From positions 1-32,567 of the forward strand of contig JAJRWG010000055.1 in the NCBI GenBank assembly GCA_024276895.1: a DNA stretch of 32,567 bases. The letters are read 5' to 3'. Positions 8,675 to 16,578 of this stretch are shown here, one piece after another. Below the pieces are notes generated by a model. The model was not told the DNA's origin. It saw nothing but the letters and a program-made list of their open reading frames with translations, and did no database searches. The position numbers and the translations under genes were made by a program. Positions within the stretch are counted from its first letter, which is position 1, and every line of letters starts with the position of its first letter. This DNA is from Bacteroidota bacterium (GTDB lineage: Bacteria > Bacteroidota > Bacteroidia > Bacteroidales > F082).

Positions 8675-9337
8675 ATGTTCAGGATTACTTGCATGGCATT
8701 TTTATTGATTTCTTACGCCCTCAGCGCCCAGGAAAACCGCGTGACCGGAGTTGTTGCCGATACGCTTGTTTACCTGGAGCAGGTCAGGAACAATCCGGAT
8801 GCCGAGCTGGTTGACCTGGAAGATTATGTTTATGGCTTGCAAAAAGACATTCGTTTGGCCACTAAAAACAATCCCGCGAACAAGAGTTTGTATTGCAGTG
8901 AAGCTGTTTTTGTCAGACGCCCGGTGGCCGTGTCGCTGGGTTTTGTTCAGGAAGCACTGAACCGAAGGGGTTACGGCTTGATCATTCTTGACGCGTACCG
9001 CCCTTTTGGGGTTGCAGAAGAACTATCCGAATTTGAAGCTTCCGACAACCTGAAACACTGCCGTGGCGCCTCGGTGGACGTGAGCCTGGCCAGTCTGGAA
9101 ACGGGCGAAGAAATTCAGATGCCCGGCGGCTACGGCCTGGCGTCGGAAAGTGCGGGGATTGATTTTAACCAATTGCCCCGGGATGTGCTGCAAAACCGTG
9201 ATATCCTTATCCGCACCATGCACCAACATGGTTTCAGGGTAAGTCCAGAGCACTGGTGGCATTTCGATTTTATGGGATGGCAGGCTTTTCCGTTGACGGG
9301 CTTCACATTTGAAGAATTAAAAAGCATAAAAAAATAA
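8675..9337 (+). CDS. Secreted M15 D-Ala-D-Ala dipeptidase-like protein (VanX/DdpX type)
   Basis: A 220-residue zinc peptidase of the VanX/DdpX (M15D) type, predicted to cleave D-Ala-D-Ala or similar cell-wall dipeptides in the periplasm. The ATG at 8675 gives a signal peptide, MFRITCMAFLLISYALSAQ, cut near residue 19; upstream in-frame codons overlap ftsX on the other strand. Visible motifs are ILDAYRP (R109, the transition-state arginine), KHCRGASVDVSL (zinc ligands H128 and D135) and PEHWWHFDF (zinc ligand H196). In VanX the general base is E three residues before the last histidine; here that place is H193 and E192 lies one residue earlier. Nothing nearby suggests vancomycin resistance, so a peptidoglycan-recycling role is more likely. 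Confidence 0.85.
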   Translation: MFRITCMAFLLISYALSAQENRVTGVVADTLVYLEQVRNNPDAELVDLEDYVYGLQKDIRLATKNNPANKSLYCSEAVFVRRPVAVSLGFVQEALNRRGYGLIILDAYRPFGVAEELSEFEASDNLKHCRGASVDVSLASLETGEEIQMPGGYGLASESAGIDFNQLPRDVLQNRDILIRTMHQHGFRVSPEHWWHFDFMGWQAFPLTGFTFEELKSIKK

Positions 9338-9385
9338 GAATTCAGACAGCTGTTGAACAATGACAGCTTAAAAACAACAAACCTC

Positions 9386-12300
9386 ATGGGATACGATTTC
9401 GGAAGAATAGAAAAACATTGGCAGAAATACTGGGCCGAAAACAAGACCTTCAAGGTGGAAATTGATCACAGAAAACCCAAATATTACGTGCTGGATATGT
9501 TTCCCTACCCCTCGGGTGCCGGCTTGCATGTGGGCCATCCGCTGGGTTACATCGCCTCGGATATTTACGCCCGCTACAAAAGGCACAGGGGTTTCAACGT
9601 ACTGCATCCCATGGGTTTCGATGCTTACGGGCTTCCTGCCGAGCAGTACGCCATCCAAACCGGGACGCATCCGGAAATTACCACCGAAAAAAACATCCGG
9701 CGCTACCGCGAGCAACTGGATAAAATCGGTTTTTCATTCGACTGGGACCGCGAAGTGCGTACCAGCGATCCCGATTACTACAAATGGACGCAGTGGACGT
9801 TTATTCAACTATTCAAATCGTGGTACAACAAAAAAACCGACAAGGCCGAACCCATCGACGTCCTTGTTTCCCGTTTTGAAACAGAAGGCAATGCCGGCAT
9901 TGAAGCCGCATGCGATCCTGTTGAACCTTTCACAGCAGAAGATTGGAATAGCTTCAGCGAAAAACAACAACAGGAGATATTGTTACACTACCGCCTGGCC
10001 TACCTTTCCGATACCATGGTGAACTGGTGTCCCGCGCTGGGAACCGTGCTGGCCAACGATGAAGTGAAGGACGGGCTGTCGGAGCGTGGCGGCTACCCGG
10101 TTGAAAAAAAGCTGATGAAGCAGTGGTCGCTTCGGATAACGGCTTACGCCCAGCGTCTGCTCGACGGCCTTGATAAGGTCGATTTTTCGGATTCACTGAA
10201 AGAAATACAGCGTAACTGGATTGGCCGCAGCGAGGGAGCAAGTTTGGTGTTCCGGCTTAAGACCCCACCCCAGCCCTTCCGTCAGCTGACGGAGCGAGAG
10301 CCGGACACTCCCCAAAATCTTGGAGAAACCCCAAAAGTCCTTCCGTTAGCCGGCAGAGAGGATTCAGGAGGGCTAGAAAAGGACACACCTCGTTTCTACA
10401 ATACCGATGCGAAAACATGGAATGCTTTAAAAGAAAACGTTAAAGAATTGCGAAGAAGTCCTACCGAAGCCGAGAAGTTGCTTTGGGAAAGATTAAGAAA
10501 CAATAAAATCGGCTACCACATTCGAAGGCAGCATATTATTGATTCTTTTATTGTTGACTTTGTTTGCATCAGGAAAATGACAGTCATAGAAATTGACGGT
10601 AAAATACATGATTTTCGAAAGGAAGATGATAAAAACAGAACTCAGGTACTTGAAGAAAATGGATTCACAGTAATTCGGTTTAAAAATGAAGAGGTTTTAG
10701 AAAAAATCGACAATGTCGTAAGAAGGATTAAAGATTATTTGGATAAAAAGGTTTTGGAGGAGACTTCACCTCAGCCCTCAGTTGAAACCCCACCCCACCC
10801 CTCCCCCAAGGGGAGGGAGCCGGACGCTCTCAGGGATTCAGGAGAAACCCAAGTCCTCCCCCTTGGGGAGGATTTAGGAGGGGTAGAAAAAAGAACCTCC
10901 CGCCACACATGCAATGATTCAGAAGGCATCGAAGTCTTCACCACCCGCCCTGACACTTTGTTTGGCGCTACTTTCATGGTTTTGGCGCCTGAGCACGAAC
11001 TGGTTGAGAGAATCGTTACTCCTGATCGCAAAGCGAAAGTGACGGAGTACGTGGACCGGGCCAAAAACCGGTCGGAACGTGAAAGAATGACGGAGGTCAA
11101 AAAGGTAAGCGGTGAGTTTACAGGTGCTTACGCGATCAATCCGCTTACCAATACAGAAATTCCTGTCTGGGTTGCCGATTACGTGCTTTCAGGCTACGGT
11201 ACCGGTGCTATCATGGCTGTTCCGGCTCACGACAGCCGCGACTTTGCTTTTGCCCGCCATTTTAATCTCCCCATTGTCCAGGTAGTCAGTCGTGTAGGTG
11301 AAACCCCTTCGGACCCTTCTGCCTGGGAGACTTCATACGATTCAAAGGAAGGTGTCATGATCAACTCGGGTTTCATTACGGGTCTTTCGGTCAAAGACGC
11401 TGTCAGGGCGACCATCCGGAAAATTGAAGAAATGGGCATCGGCTACGGCACGGTCAATTATCGTTTGCGCGATGCGATCTTCAGCCGCCAGCGATACTGG
11501 GGCGAGCCTTTCCCCATTTATTACAAAGACGGCATGCCCTATCCGCTGGATGAAAATGAGTTGCCGCTCAAACTGCCCAGGGTTGACAAATACCTGCCTA
11601 CCGAAACCGGTGATCCGCCATTGGCGCGCGCCAAAAACTGGGTTACCAGTGAAGGATATCCTTTGGAAATCAACACAATGCCTGGGTTTGCGGGTTCCAG
11701 TGGCTACTACCTCAGGTATATGGATCCACACAACAACGATGCTTATTTTTCCAAAGAAGCTAATGAATACTGGCGTAGTGTGGACCTCTACCTTGGCGGT
11801 GACGAACATGCTGCCGGCCACCTGATTTATGCGAGGTTCTGGAATAAATTCCTGTTTGACCTGGGTTTGGTTTGCGAAGACGAGCCGTTTTTGAAACTGA
11901 TCAACCAGGGGAAAATCCAGGGACGTTCAAGTTTGGTGTACCGTGTTCAGGGTACCGACAGATTTGTTTCGTACAACCTGCGGAAGAAGTACAAAACCCA
12001 GGCCCTGCACGTGGACATTGGCCTGGTGGACAATGATGTGCTGGATGTGGAAGGATTTAAAAACTGGATGCCGGAGTTTAAAAACGCGGAATTCATTCTG
12101 GAAGAAGGGAAATATATTTGCGGCTACGAGATTGAAAAAATGTCCAAATCCAAACACAATGTGCAAAATCCGGACGAACTGATTGAAAAGTACGGTGCCG
12201 ATACCCTCCGGCTGTACGAAATGTTCCTTGGGCCGCTGGAGCAGGACAAACCCTGGGACACCAACGGCATCGAAGGCGTTTTCAGATTCCTGAAAAAGGT

Positions 12301-12823
12301 CTGGCGGTTGTATTTTAATGAAAATGACGATTTGATCGTCACCGGTGAAAAACCGGGCAACGACGAGCTGAAAGTGCTGCACAAAACCATCAAAAAGATC
12401 ACCGGCGACATCGAACGCTTTTCGTTCAACACGGGTGTGAGTGCGTTTATGATCTGCGCCAACGAGCTGACCAACCTCAATTGCCACAAACGCGGGATAC
12501 TCGAACCGCTGGCCGTCCTGCTTTCCCCTTACACACCGCATTTTGCCGAAGAGTTGTGGAAGGCGCTCGGTAACCCGCCCAGTGTCAGCACGGTATCCTT
12601 TCCGGATTACGATGAAAAATATTTGAAAGAAGACACCTTCGAATACCCGGTTTCCTTTAACGGAAAAATGCGGTTCAAGCTGAGCCTGCCCGTTGACATG
12701 CCCAAAGAAGAAATTGAGAAGGCTGCCGTAGAGGCCAGCGAGGCTCAAAAGTGGATTGAAGGGAAAACCATCCGTAAGATAATTGTTGTCCCGAAAAGGA
12801 TTATTAATGTGGTGGTGGGATAA
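9386..12823 (+). CDS. leuS: Leucyl-tRNA synthetase with an in-frame DUF559 insertion in the editing domain
   Basis: LeuRS charges tRNA-Leu. The ATG at 9386 starts the standard [16 protein letters not shown]; the open frame runs 33 bases further up from a TTG. The class I signatures are intact: HVGH (residues 48-51) and KMSKS (918-922). In the CP1 editing domain the threonine-rich TTRPDT (519-524) and the essential aspartate of AHDSRDF (D619) are also intact. At 1145 residues it is about 215 longer than usual for the phylum. The excess lies between SLVFRLK (ending residue 292) and [11 protein letters not shown], a loop between early strands of the editing domain. The extra segment carries a DUF559 nuclease-like domain between two translated repeats (see separate entries). 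No stop or frameshift occurs, so a functional, enlarged enzyme is expected. The phosphatase gene is convergent 4 bp downstream. Confidence 0.96.
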   Translation: MGYDFGRIEKHWQKYWAENKTFKVEIDHRKPKYYVLDMFPYPSGAGLHVGHPLGYIASDIYARYKRHRGFNVLHPMGFDAYGLPAEQYAIQTGTHPEITTEKNIRRYREQLDKIGFSFDWDREVRTSDPDYYKWTQWTFIQLFKSWYNKKTDKAEPIDVLVSRFETEGNAGIEAACDPVEPFTAEDWNSFSEKQQQEILLHYRLAYLSDTMVNWCPALGTVLANDEVKDGLSERGGYPVEKKLMKQWSLRITAYAQRLLDGLDKVDFSDSLKEIQRNWIGRSEGASLVFRLKTPPQPFRQLTEREPDTPQNLGETPKVLPLAGREDSGGLEKDTPRFYNTDAKTWNALKENVKELRRSPTEAEKLLWERLRNNKIGYHIRRQHIIDSFIVDFVCIRKMTVIEIDGKIHDFRKEDDKNRTQVLEENGFTVIRFKNEEVLEKIDNVVRRIKDYLDKKVLEETSPQPSVETPPHPSPKGREPDALRDSGETQVLPLGEDLGGVEKRTSRHTCNDSEGIEVFTTRPDTLFGATFMVLAPEHELVERIVTPDRKAKVTEYVDRAKNRSERERMTEVKKVSGEFTGAYAINPLTNTEIPVWVADYVLSGYGTGAIMAVPAHDSRDFAFARHFNLPIVQVVSRVGETPSDPSAWETSYDSKEGVMINSGFITGLSVKDAVRATIRKIEEMGIGYGTVNYRLRDAIFSRQRYWGEPFPIYYKDGMPYPLDENELPLKLPRVDKYLPTETGDPPLARAKNWVTSEGYPLEINTMPGFAGSSGYYLRYMDPHNNDAYFSKEANEYWRSVDLYLGGDEHAAGHLIYARFWNKFLFDLGLVCEDEPFLKLINQGKIQGRSSLVYRVQGTDRFVSYNLRKKYKTQALHVDIGLVDNDVLDVEGFKNWMPEFKNAEFILEEGKYICGYEIEKMSKSKHNVQNPDELIEKYGADTLRLYEMFLGPLEQDKPWDTNGIEGVFRFLKKVWRLYFNENDDLIVTGEKPGNDELKVLHKTIKKITGDIERFSFNTGVSAFMICANELTNLNCHKRGILEPLAVLLSPYTPHFAEELWKALGNPPSVSTVSFPDYDEKYLKEDTFEYPVSFNGKMRFKLSLPVDMPKEEIEKAAVEASEAQKWIEGKTIRKIIVVPKRIINVVVG
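10262..10388. repeat. Left copy of the element repeat, translated
   Basis: About 127 bp beginning ACCCCACCCC. It contains the perfect 14-bp palindrome CCGTCAGCTGACGG (10279-10292) and a looser hairpin near 10340-10365. It aligns along its whole length with the right copy: shared blocks are GAGCCGGAC, GGAGAAAC, GTCCT, AGGATT, AGGAGGG and TAGAAAA. It is read as a peptide of the form TPP.P...REPD...GET..VLPL...ED.GG.EK.T.R. Confidence 0.8.
10787..10899. repeat. Right copy of the element repeat, translated
   Basis: About 113 bp beginning ACCCCACCCC. It contains two perfect 8-bp hairpins with 3-nt loops: CCCTCCCC/GGGGAGGG (10799-10817) and TCCTCCCC/GGGGAGGA (10854-10872). The two halves are roughly inverted relative to each other. 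The direct copy at 10262-10388 is more diverged in its stems. Translation gives [13 protein letters not shown], then [10 protein letters not shown] and [12 protein letters not shown], in the same repeat frame as the left copy. The 24 bases before it (10763-10786) resemble the start of the repeat again, perhaps a partial extra unit. Confidence 0.8.
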
Positions 12824-12827
12824 GTAA

Positions 12828-13316
12828 CTAGCTGTTTTGTGAAGATTTCGTCAGGTAACCGAAAAGTCCCTCACCCGCATCTTCCAGCAAATCCAGCACA
12901 AGTTCAAATCCATGTTCACCGCCGTAGTAGGGATCGGGTACATGGTCGTAAGCAAAGCGGCTGGAAAAATCCGTCATCAGGTACAGTTTCTTCAGGTCAT
13001 TCTTGTTTCGTGCAAATTGACGCAAATTGCGCAGGTTGTCCTGATCCATGGCGACAATCATGTCAAAATAATCAAAGTCGTTATGCGGATCGAACGGTCT
13101 CGAAATGGAGGTAAGCTTGTAATTCCGCCTGGCAGCATGCTGTTTCATTCGTGCATCGGCGGGTTCGCCGGCATGGTATGCGTGTGTTCCTGCCGAATCA
13201 ATTTCAAATAACTTTGTGTGCCCTTTGTCGCTGACTATCTTCTTAAAAACCGCTTCGGCACTTGGTGACCGACAAATGTTCCCTAAACACACAAACAGTA
13301 TTTTTGTTTTCGTCAT
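12828..13316 (-). CDS. Low-molecular-weight protein-tyrosine-phosphatase family protein
   Basis: A 162-residue cytoplasmic phosphatase of the LMW-PTP family. The active-site loop CLGNICRSP (C10 to P18, with nucleophile C10 and phosphate-binding R16) directly follows the first strand. The general-acid loop VPDPYYGG (D128) is in its normal place. The ATG at 13316 is chosen over a TTG six codons upstream because it matches the usual short N-terminus before strand 1. Such enzymes dephosphorylate tyrosine kinases of capsule synthesis or arginine phosphate in other bacteria; no such partner is nearby, so the substrate is open. It is convergent with leuS (4 bp between stops) and divergent from the ptb gene. 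Confidence 0.93.
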   Translation of the reverse strand: MTKTKILFVCLGNICRSPSAEAVFKKIVSDKGHTKLFEIDSAGTHAYHAGEPADARMKQHAARRNYKLTSISRPFDPHNDFDYFDMIVAMDQDNLRNLRQFARNKNDLKKLYLMTDFSSRFAYDHVPDPYYGGEHGFELVLDLLEDAGEGLFGYLTKSSQNS

Positions 13317-13415
13317 TGGTAAGATTTTTTTCAAACTTACATAAAATCAGAAACAACAAAACCGGCATCTTTAAAATGCTCACCGTAAAACATATTTCAC
13401 ACGCCACAAAATCTC

Positions 13416-13444
13416 GTTAGTCCCCCTTAAATTACGTAGTTTTG
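13416..13444 (+). promoter_or_regulatory. Candidate promoter of ptb-buk
   Basis: TAGTTTTG at 13437-13444 (followed by C) fits the TAnnTTTG -7 box. A weak TTAG lies 17 bases upstream at 13416-13419. The boxes lie about 50 bp before the ptb start. The -33 part is poor, so confidence is limited. Confidence 0.45.
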
Positions 13445-13493
13445 CACACACAGAACATCAGCTTTTCTATTGTATCACTAAAGGCTTAAAACC

Positions 13494-14390
13494 ATGATAA
13501 AAAAGCTTTCCGCTTTGGTTGACTTGGTTAAAACCAATCACAAAAGAAAAATTGCAGTGGCCTCTGCGGGTGATTTTCATGTCCTGAAAGCCATCTCCGA
13601 TGCTGTTTCGCAAAAAATTGTTGACCCTATTTTAGTAGGCAACGAAATCCGGATAAAAGAAATTGCTGAAAGAATCGGCTTTGACCTGAAGCAAGCTAAG
13701 ATCATCAATGTGCCTGACAAGCAAAAAGCCTCTGTCAAAGCGGTTGAACTTATCAGAGAAGGGAAAGCGGAAATACTGATGAAAGGGCTGGTGAGTACAG
13801 GCATTCTTCTGAGAGCTGTTCTGGATAAGGAGAAGGGCTTGCGCAAAGGTGCGCTGTTGAGCCACGTTGCTATTTTCGAAACGCCATACTACCATAAGTT
13901 GCTCGGCGTAACTGATGCCGCCATGAATGTCAAGCCCGACCTGATGGAAAAAATCGGGATCATTCAAAATGCCGTGGAAGTGTTTCACCGTCTCGACAAT
14001 CCGAACCCCAAAGTAGCCATCGTAGGCTCTGTTGAAACCATCAATCCCAAAATGGAAGCAACCATGCATGCCGCTACCATTTCGATGATGAATTACCGGA
14101 AGCAAATAACCGGTTGCATCATTGACGGACCGCTGGCCATTGACGGTGCAGTTTCTAAAGCTGCATCCGAGGTGAAAAACATCACCAGCGACGTGGCCGG
14201 CGATGTGGACCTGATCCTGGCACCCAATATTGACGGGGCGAACATTTTGTACAAATCCATGAACTTTCTGGGCGGGGCAGTGGCAGCCGCGGTTATCATG
14301 GGTGCCAAAGCACCCATTGTGCTGACCTCCAGGGGAGACACTGACAAAAGTAAGTTTTTATCCATCGCCCTGGCTGCTGCCATCGCTTAA
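13494..14390 (+). CDS. ptb: Phosphate butyryltransferase (phosphate acetyl/butyryl transferase family)
   Basis: Converts butyryl-CoA and phosphate to butyryl phosphate and CoA in the cytoplasm. The 298-residue protein is a single catalytic domain of normal length for Ptb, without the extra enoyl-CoA-hydratase or PduL/PTA regulatory modules. Family segments include AEILMKGLVSTG (about residues 85-96), RKGALLSHVAIFETPYY (about 116-132), VAIVGSVETINPKMEAT (about 179-195), GCIIDGPLAIDGAVS (about 208-222), and DLILAPNIDGANILYKSMNF. The butyrate kinase gene follows 28 bp later on the same strand, which strongly supports butyrate rather than acetate as the main product. The specificity could also include branched-chain acyl-CoA, as in some Ptb enzymes. 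Confidence 0.9.
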   Translation: MIKKLSALVDLVKTNHKRKIAVASAGDFHVLKAISDAVSQKIVDPILVGNEIRIKEIAERIGFDLKQAKIINVPDKQKASVKAVELIREGKAEILMKGLVSTGILLRAVLDKEKGLRKGALLSHVAIFETPYYHKLLGVTDAAMNVKPDLMEKIGIIQNAVEVFHRLDNPNPKVAIVGSVETINPKMEATMHAATISMMNYRKQITGCIIDGPLAIDGAVSKAASEVKNITSDVAGDVDLILAPNIDGANILYKSMNFLGGAVAAAVIMGAKAPIVLTSRGDTDKSKFLSIALAAAIA

Positions 14391-14418
14391 ACTCCAACTC
14401 ACCTCTCTGTTTCTTACC

Positions 14419-15495
14419 ATGGATAACGCACAGATTTTAGCCATAAACCCGGGCTCCACATCCACCAAGATTGCTGTTTTCAAAGGCAGCACTCCTGTAT
14501 TTATCCAAACGATTCGCCATTCTGCCGGGGAGTTGGCTCCTTTTAAAGTGATTACAGGGCAGTTCAGTTTCCGCAAAGACCTCGTGTTGCATAAACTTCA
14601 GGAAGCACACATCCCTCCAGAATCCATCCGTATTATTATGGGTCGCGGCGGTTTGCTGAAGCCTGTTGAATCGGGCGTCATTTCCGTCAACGAGAAAATG
14701 CTTGAAGACCTGCGCAATTGCACTTACGGTGAACATGCCAGCAACCTCGGCGGATTAATCGCATACGATATCGCACAGTCGTTACCCAATGCAAAGGCTT
14801 ATATCGCCAACCCGGTTGTGGTTGACGAGTTCAACGACCTAGCACGTTTTTCGGGACATCCCCGCTTTCCGAGACGTTCTGTTTTTCATGCATTGAATCA
14901 AAAAGCGGTAGCGCGCCACCATGCCAGGTCTATCCTTCGCAAGTACGAAGACCTGAACCTCATTGTGGTCCACCTGGGTGGCGGCATCACCGTCGGGGCA
15001 CACCAGAAAGGGAGGGTTGTGGATGTGAACCAGGGCCTTGACGGTGACGGGCCTTTTTCTCCCGAACGAAGCGGGACCCTGCCTGTAGGCGACCTTGTCA
15101 GGGCCTGTTTCAGCGGAGAATACACCGAAAAGGAATTGCTGAAAATGATTACGGGAAAAGGCGGGCTGGTGGCTTACCTGGGTACGAACAGCGCTTACCA
15201 GGTAGAGAAAAGAGCTGCCGGTGGCGATACCAATGCCAAAATAATTTACGATGCCATGGCCTATCAGGTGGCCAAAGAGGTAGGTGCCATGGGCGCCGTT
15301 CTGGCTTACCGGATTGACGGCATACTGATCACGGGTGGCATTGCCCACGATAAGTATTTTGTAAATCAGATCACTTCCTACATCCACCGTCTTGCGCCCG
15401 TTCACATTTACCCCGGCGAGGACGAGATGGAAGCCCTGGCCATGAACGGCCTCAGGATTCTGAAAGGCGAAACGAAGGCCCGGGTTTACAGTTAA
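14419..15495 (+). CDS. buk: Butyrate kinase
   Basis: Transfers phosphate from butyryl phosphate to ADP, giving butyrate and ATP, the last substrate-level phosphorylation step of butyrate fermentation. It is a 358-residue ASKHA-fold kinase. The N-terminal phosphate loop ILAINPGSTSTKIAVFKG (about residues 6-23), VVHLGGGITVGAHQKGRVVD (about 183-202), DGDGPFSPERSGTLP (about 208-222) and ILITGGIAHDKYF near residue 312 are all present and match butyrate rather than acetate kinase. It forms an operon with ptb. Butyryl-CoA synthesis genes (thl, crt, bcd, etf) are not in the window and must lie elsewhere. A flavodoxin follows 81 bp downstream. Confidence 0.95.
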   Translation: MDNAQILAINPGSTSTKIAVFKGSTPVFIQTIRHSAGELAPFKVITGQFSFRKDLVLHKLQEAHIPPESIRIIMGRGGLLKPVESGVISVNEKMLEDLRNCTYGEHASNLGGLIAYDIAQSLPNAKAYIANPVVVDEFNDLARFSGHPRFPRRSVFHALNQKAVARHHARSILRKYEDLNLIVVHLGGGITVGAHQKGRVVDVNQGLDGDGPFSPERSGTLPVGDLVRACFSGEYTEKELLKMITGKGGLVAYLGTNSAYQVEKRAAGGDTNAKIIYDAMAYQVAKEVGAMGAVLAYRIDGILITGGIAHDKYFVNQITSYIHRLAPVHIYPGEDEMEALAMNGLRILKGETKARVYS

Positions 15496-15576
15496 TTTTT
15501 TCTCGCTAAAATTTGTTCCTCCATCCACGGGCTTCGTTAAATAGTTTTACCTTTACCACGCAAAAATTTCGACCAG

Positions 15577-16104
15577 ATGAAAAAGATTGTCATACTGTTT
15601 TGGGTAAAAGGCGGCAACGTGGAACGCGCTGCACAAAAGGTTTATGCAATGTTTGACCCGGAAATCACCGACATTTTTGATGTGGCTTCTTTTGATGTAA
15701 GTACCATCGAAAACTATGATTTGATTATCCTGGGTGGATCAACCGTAGGTGCCGAGCGGTGGCTTGACACTAAAGCCGACAACGATTGGAACCGTTTTTT
15801 CAGGAAACTGGAAAGTCACGACCTCAACAGCAAAAACGTTGCCTGTTTCGGGCTGGGTGACCAGGTCCTCTACCCTGATCATTTTGTTGACGGGCTGGGT
15901 GTTTTTAAAGAAGAAATTGAAAAAGCCAAAGGAAAACTTATCGGGCAATGGCCTGTTACAGACGACTACACCTTTACCGATTCGGACGGAATGGAAGACG
16001 GAATGTTTTTCGGCCTTGCACTGGATCTCGACAATCAGGACGAACTGACGGACGAACGGGTAAAGAAATGGACAGATCAACTGAAAGCCGAAACGGGGCT
16101 GTAA
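15577..16104 (+). CDS. Flavodoxin with an atypical phosphate-binding loop
   Basis: A 175-residue long-chain flavodoxin, a soluble FMN electron carrier. The overall pattern fits: beta-1 KKIVILFWV, then YDLIILGGSTVGAERW around residues 47-62, the tryptophan-containing loop, and CFGLGDQVLYPDHFVDGLGVF around 89-109, typical of long-chain flavodoxins. The first FMN-phosphate loop, usually T/S-x-T-G-N-T, reads WVKGGNVE (residues 9-16), without the threonines or serines that normally hold the phosphate. It follows ptb-buk on the same strand (81 bp gap) and has its own terminator. It may serve the reductive side of the same fermentation, but that link is only by position. Confidence 0.85.
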   Translation: MKKIVILFWVKGGNVERAAQKVYAMFDPEITDIFDVASFDVSTIENYDLIILGGSTVGAERWLDTKADNDWNRFFRKLESHDLNSKNVACFGLGDQVLYPDHFVDGLGVFKEEIEKAKGKLIGQWPVTDDYTFTDSDGMEDGMFFGLALDLDNQDELTDERVKKWTDQLKAETGL

Positions 16105-16127
16105 GTGATTTTCTCGAGTAGATTTTT

Positions 16128-16159
16128 AAAACCTGTTCTTTTTTAAGGCAGGTTTTTTT
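16128..16159 (+). terminator. Rho-independent terminator after flavodoxin
   Basis: AAAACCTG (16128-16135) pairs with CAGGTTTT (16149-16156) around a 13-nt loop, and the stem runs into a T tract. It begins 24 bp after the flavodoxin stop. Confidence 0.75.
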
Positions 16160-16273
16160 CAATTTTGTCGTTTTCAATTCATTAGTGATGCCTTCTGTCA
16201 CTCTGCTTTTTTAACTAACTTTCAGTTGTTGGCTTTTATGGCTGTTGTGAAATTTTTCTGATCCCAAAATGTA

Positions 16274-16281
16274 TATTTTTG
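16274..16281 (+). promoter_or_regulatory. Possible -7 box for the lytic transglycosylase
   Basis: TATTTTTG followed by C matches TAnnTTTG. The nearest upstream TTG (16245-16247) is 26 bases away, slightly too far for the consensus. The implied leader of about 350 nt would carry both palindromic elements. Confidence 0.35.
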
Positions 16282-16341
16282 CAGCTGGTTTGCGTTAAAA
16301 AAAGTTAACTAATCAGTATGATAAAGGAACTGTGTCAGAGT

Positions 16342-16438
16342 AGGAAATATCAGCAAATAAATACCTTAAAGTCCCCTTTTGGAAGGGGTGCAGGGGTAGG
16401 TTATAAAAAACAATATCATTTATTTGCTGATATTTCCT
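16342..16438. repeat. Palindromic (MITE-like) element 1: GC hairpin core inside 21-bp inverted arms
   Basis: A perfect 21-bp inverted repeat joins 16342-16362 (beginning AGGAAATATCAG) to 16418-16438 (ending CTGATATTTCCT). Inside it is a GC-rich core: TTAAAGTCCCC, a second hairpin CCCCTT/AAGGGG (16373-16388), then GTGCAGGGGTAGG and an A-rich run. The core aligns with the reverse complement of element 2 and with the right half of the repeats in leuS. The arms do not resemble those of element 2. Confidence 0.85.
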
Positions 16439-16489
16439 TTTCAAAACTAAAGTTGTGTTTTATAAATTAAGTAGTTAGTCTATACTCAG

Positions 16490-16578
16490 AAATTCAAAAA
16501 ATGAATGAACTTTTTAATTTGACCCACCCCTTCGCCCCTCCAGCGGAGGGGATTTAATGGAATTCATTTTTTGAATTT
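16490..16578. repeat. Palindromic (MITE-like) element 2: inverted core inside 17-bp arms
   Basis: AAATTCAAAAAATGAAT at 16490-16506 is perfectly inverted at 16562-16578. Inside is the same type of core as element 1 but in the opposite orientation, with the hairpin CCCCTCC/GGAGGGG (16535-16551), GACCCACCCC on its left and GATTTAATGG on its right. The arm sequence is unrelated to that of element 1. Confidence 0.85.

Larger units (their letters stand above)
10262..10915 (+). mobile_element. DUF559-carrying palindromic element inserted in frame in leuS
   Basis: This segment has no counterpart in ordinary LeuRS. Its centre (about 10418-10750, LeuRS residues 345-455) encodes a full DUF559 domain, a family related to Vsr and PD-(D/E)XK nucleases. 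Visible are [35 protein letters not shown] (D391), and VIEIDGKIH (E402, D404, H408), then [10 protein letters not shown]. It is AT-rich beside its GC-richer host gene. Both flanks are hairpin-rich repeats in direct orientation. There is no in-frame ATG before the DUF559 domain inside the insert, so the domain seems to be made only as part of LeuRS. No intein splicing motifs are present. The boundaries are approximate (about 15 bases each side). DUF559 is assigned by motif recognition, and mobility is inferred. Confidence 0.85.

Noticed and set aside
10262-10915. Intein in leuS
   Set aside because: No N-terminal Cys/Ser block, no HN end motif and no splicing-domain pattern; the domain is DUF559, not a LAGLIDADG or HNH intein nuclease.
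11920-12130. Second possible insertion in LeuRS (region before KMSKS)
   Set aside because: It reads as ordinary LeuRS sequence leading into KMSKS and has no repeats or composition change; I take it as the normal phylum-type region.
16342-16578. CRISPR-like or terminator interpretation of the two repeat elements
   Set aside because: There are only two units, with different arms and opposite core orientation, and no spacers of regular length; no T-run follows the stems.
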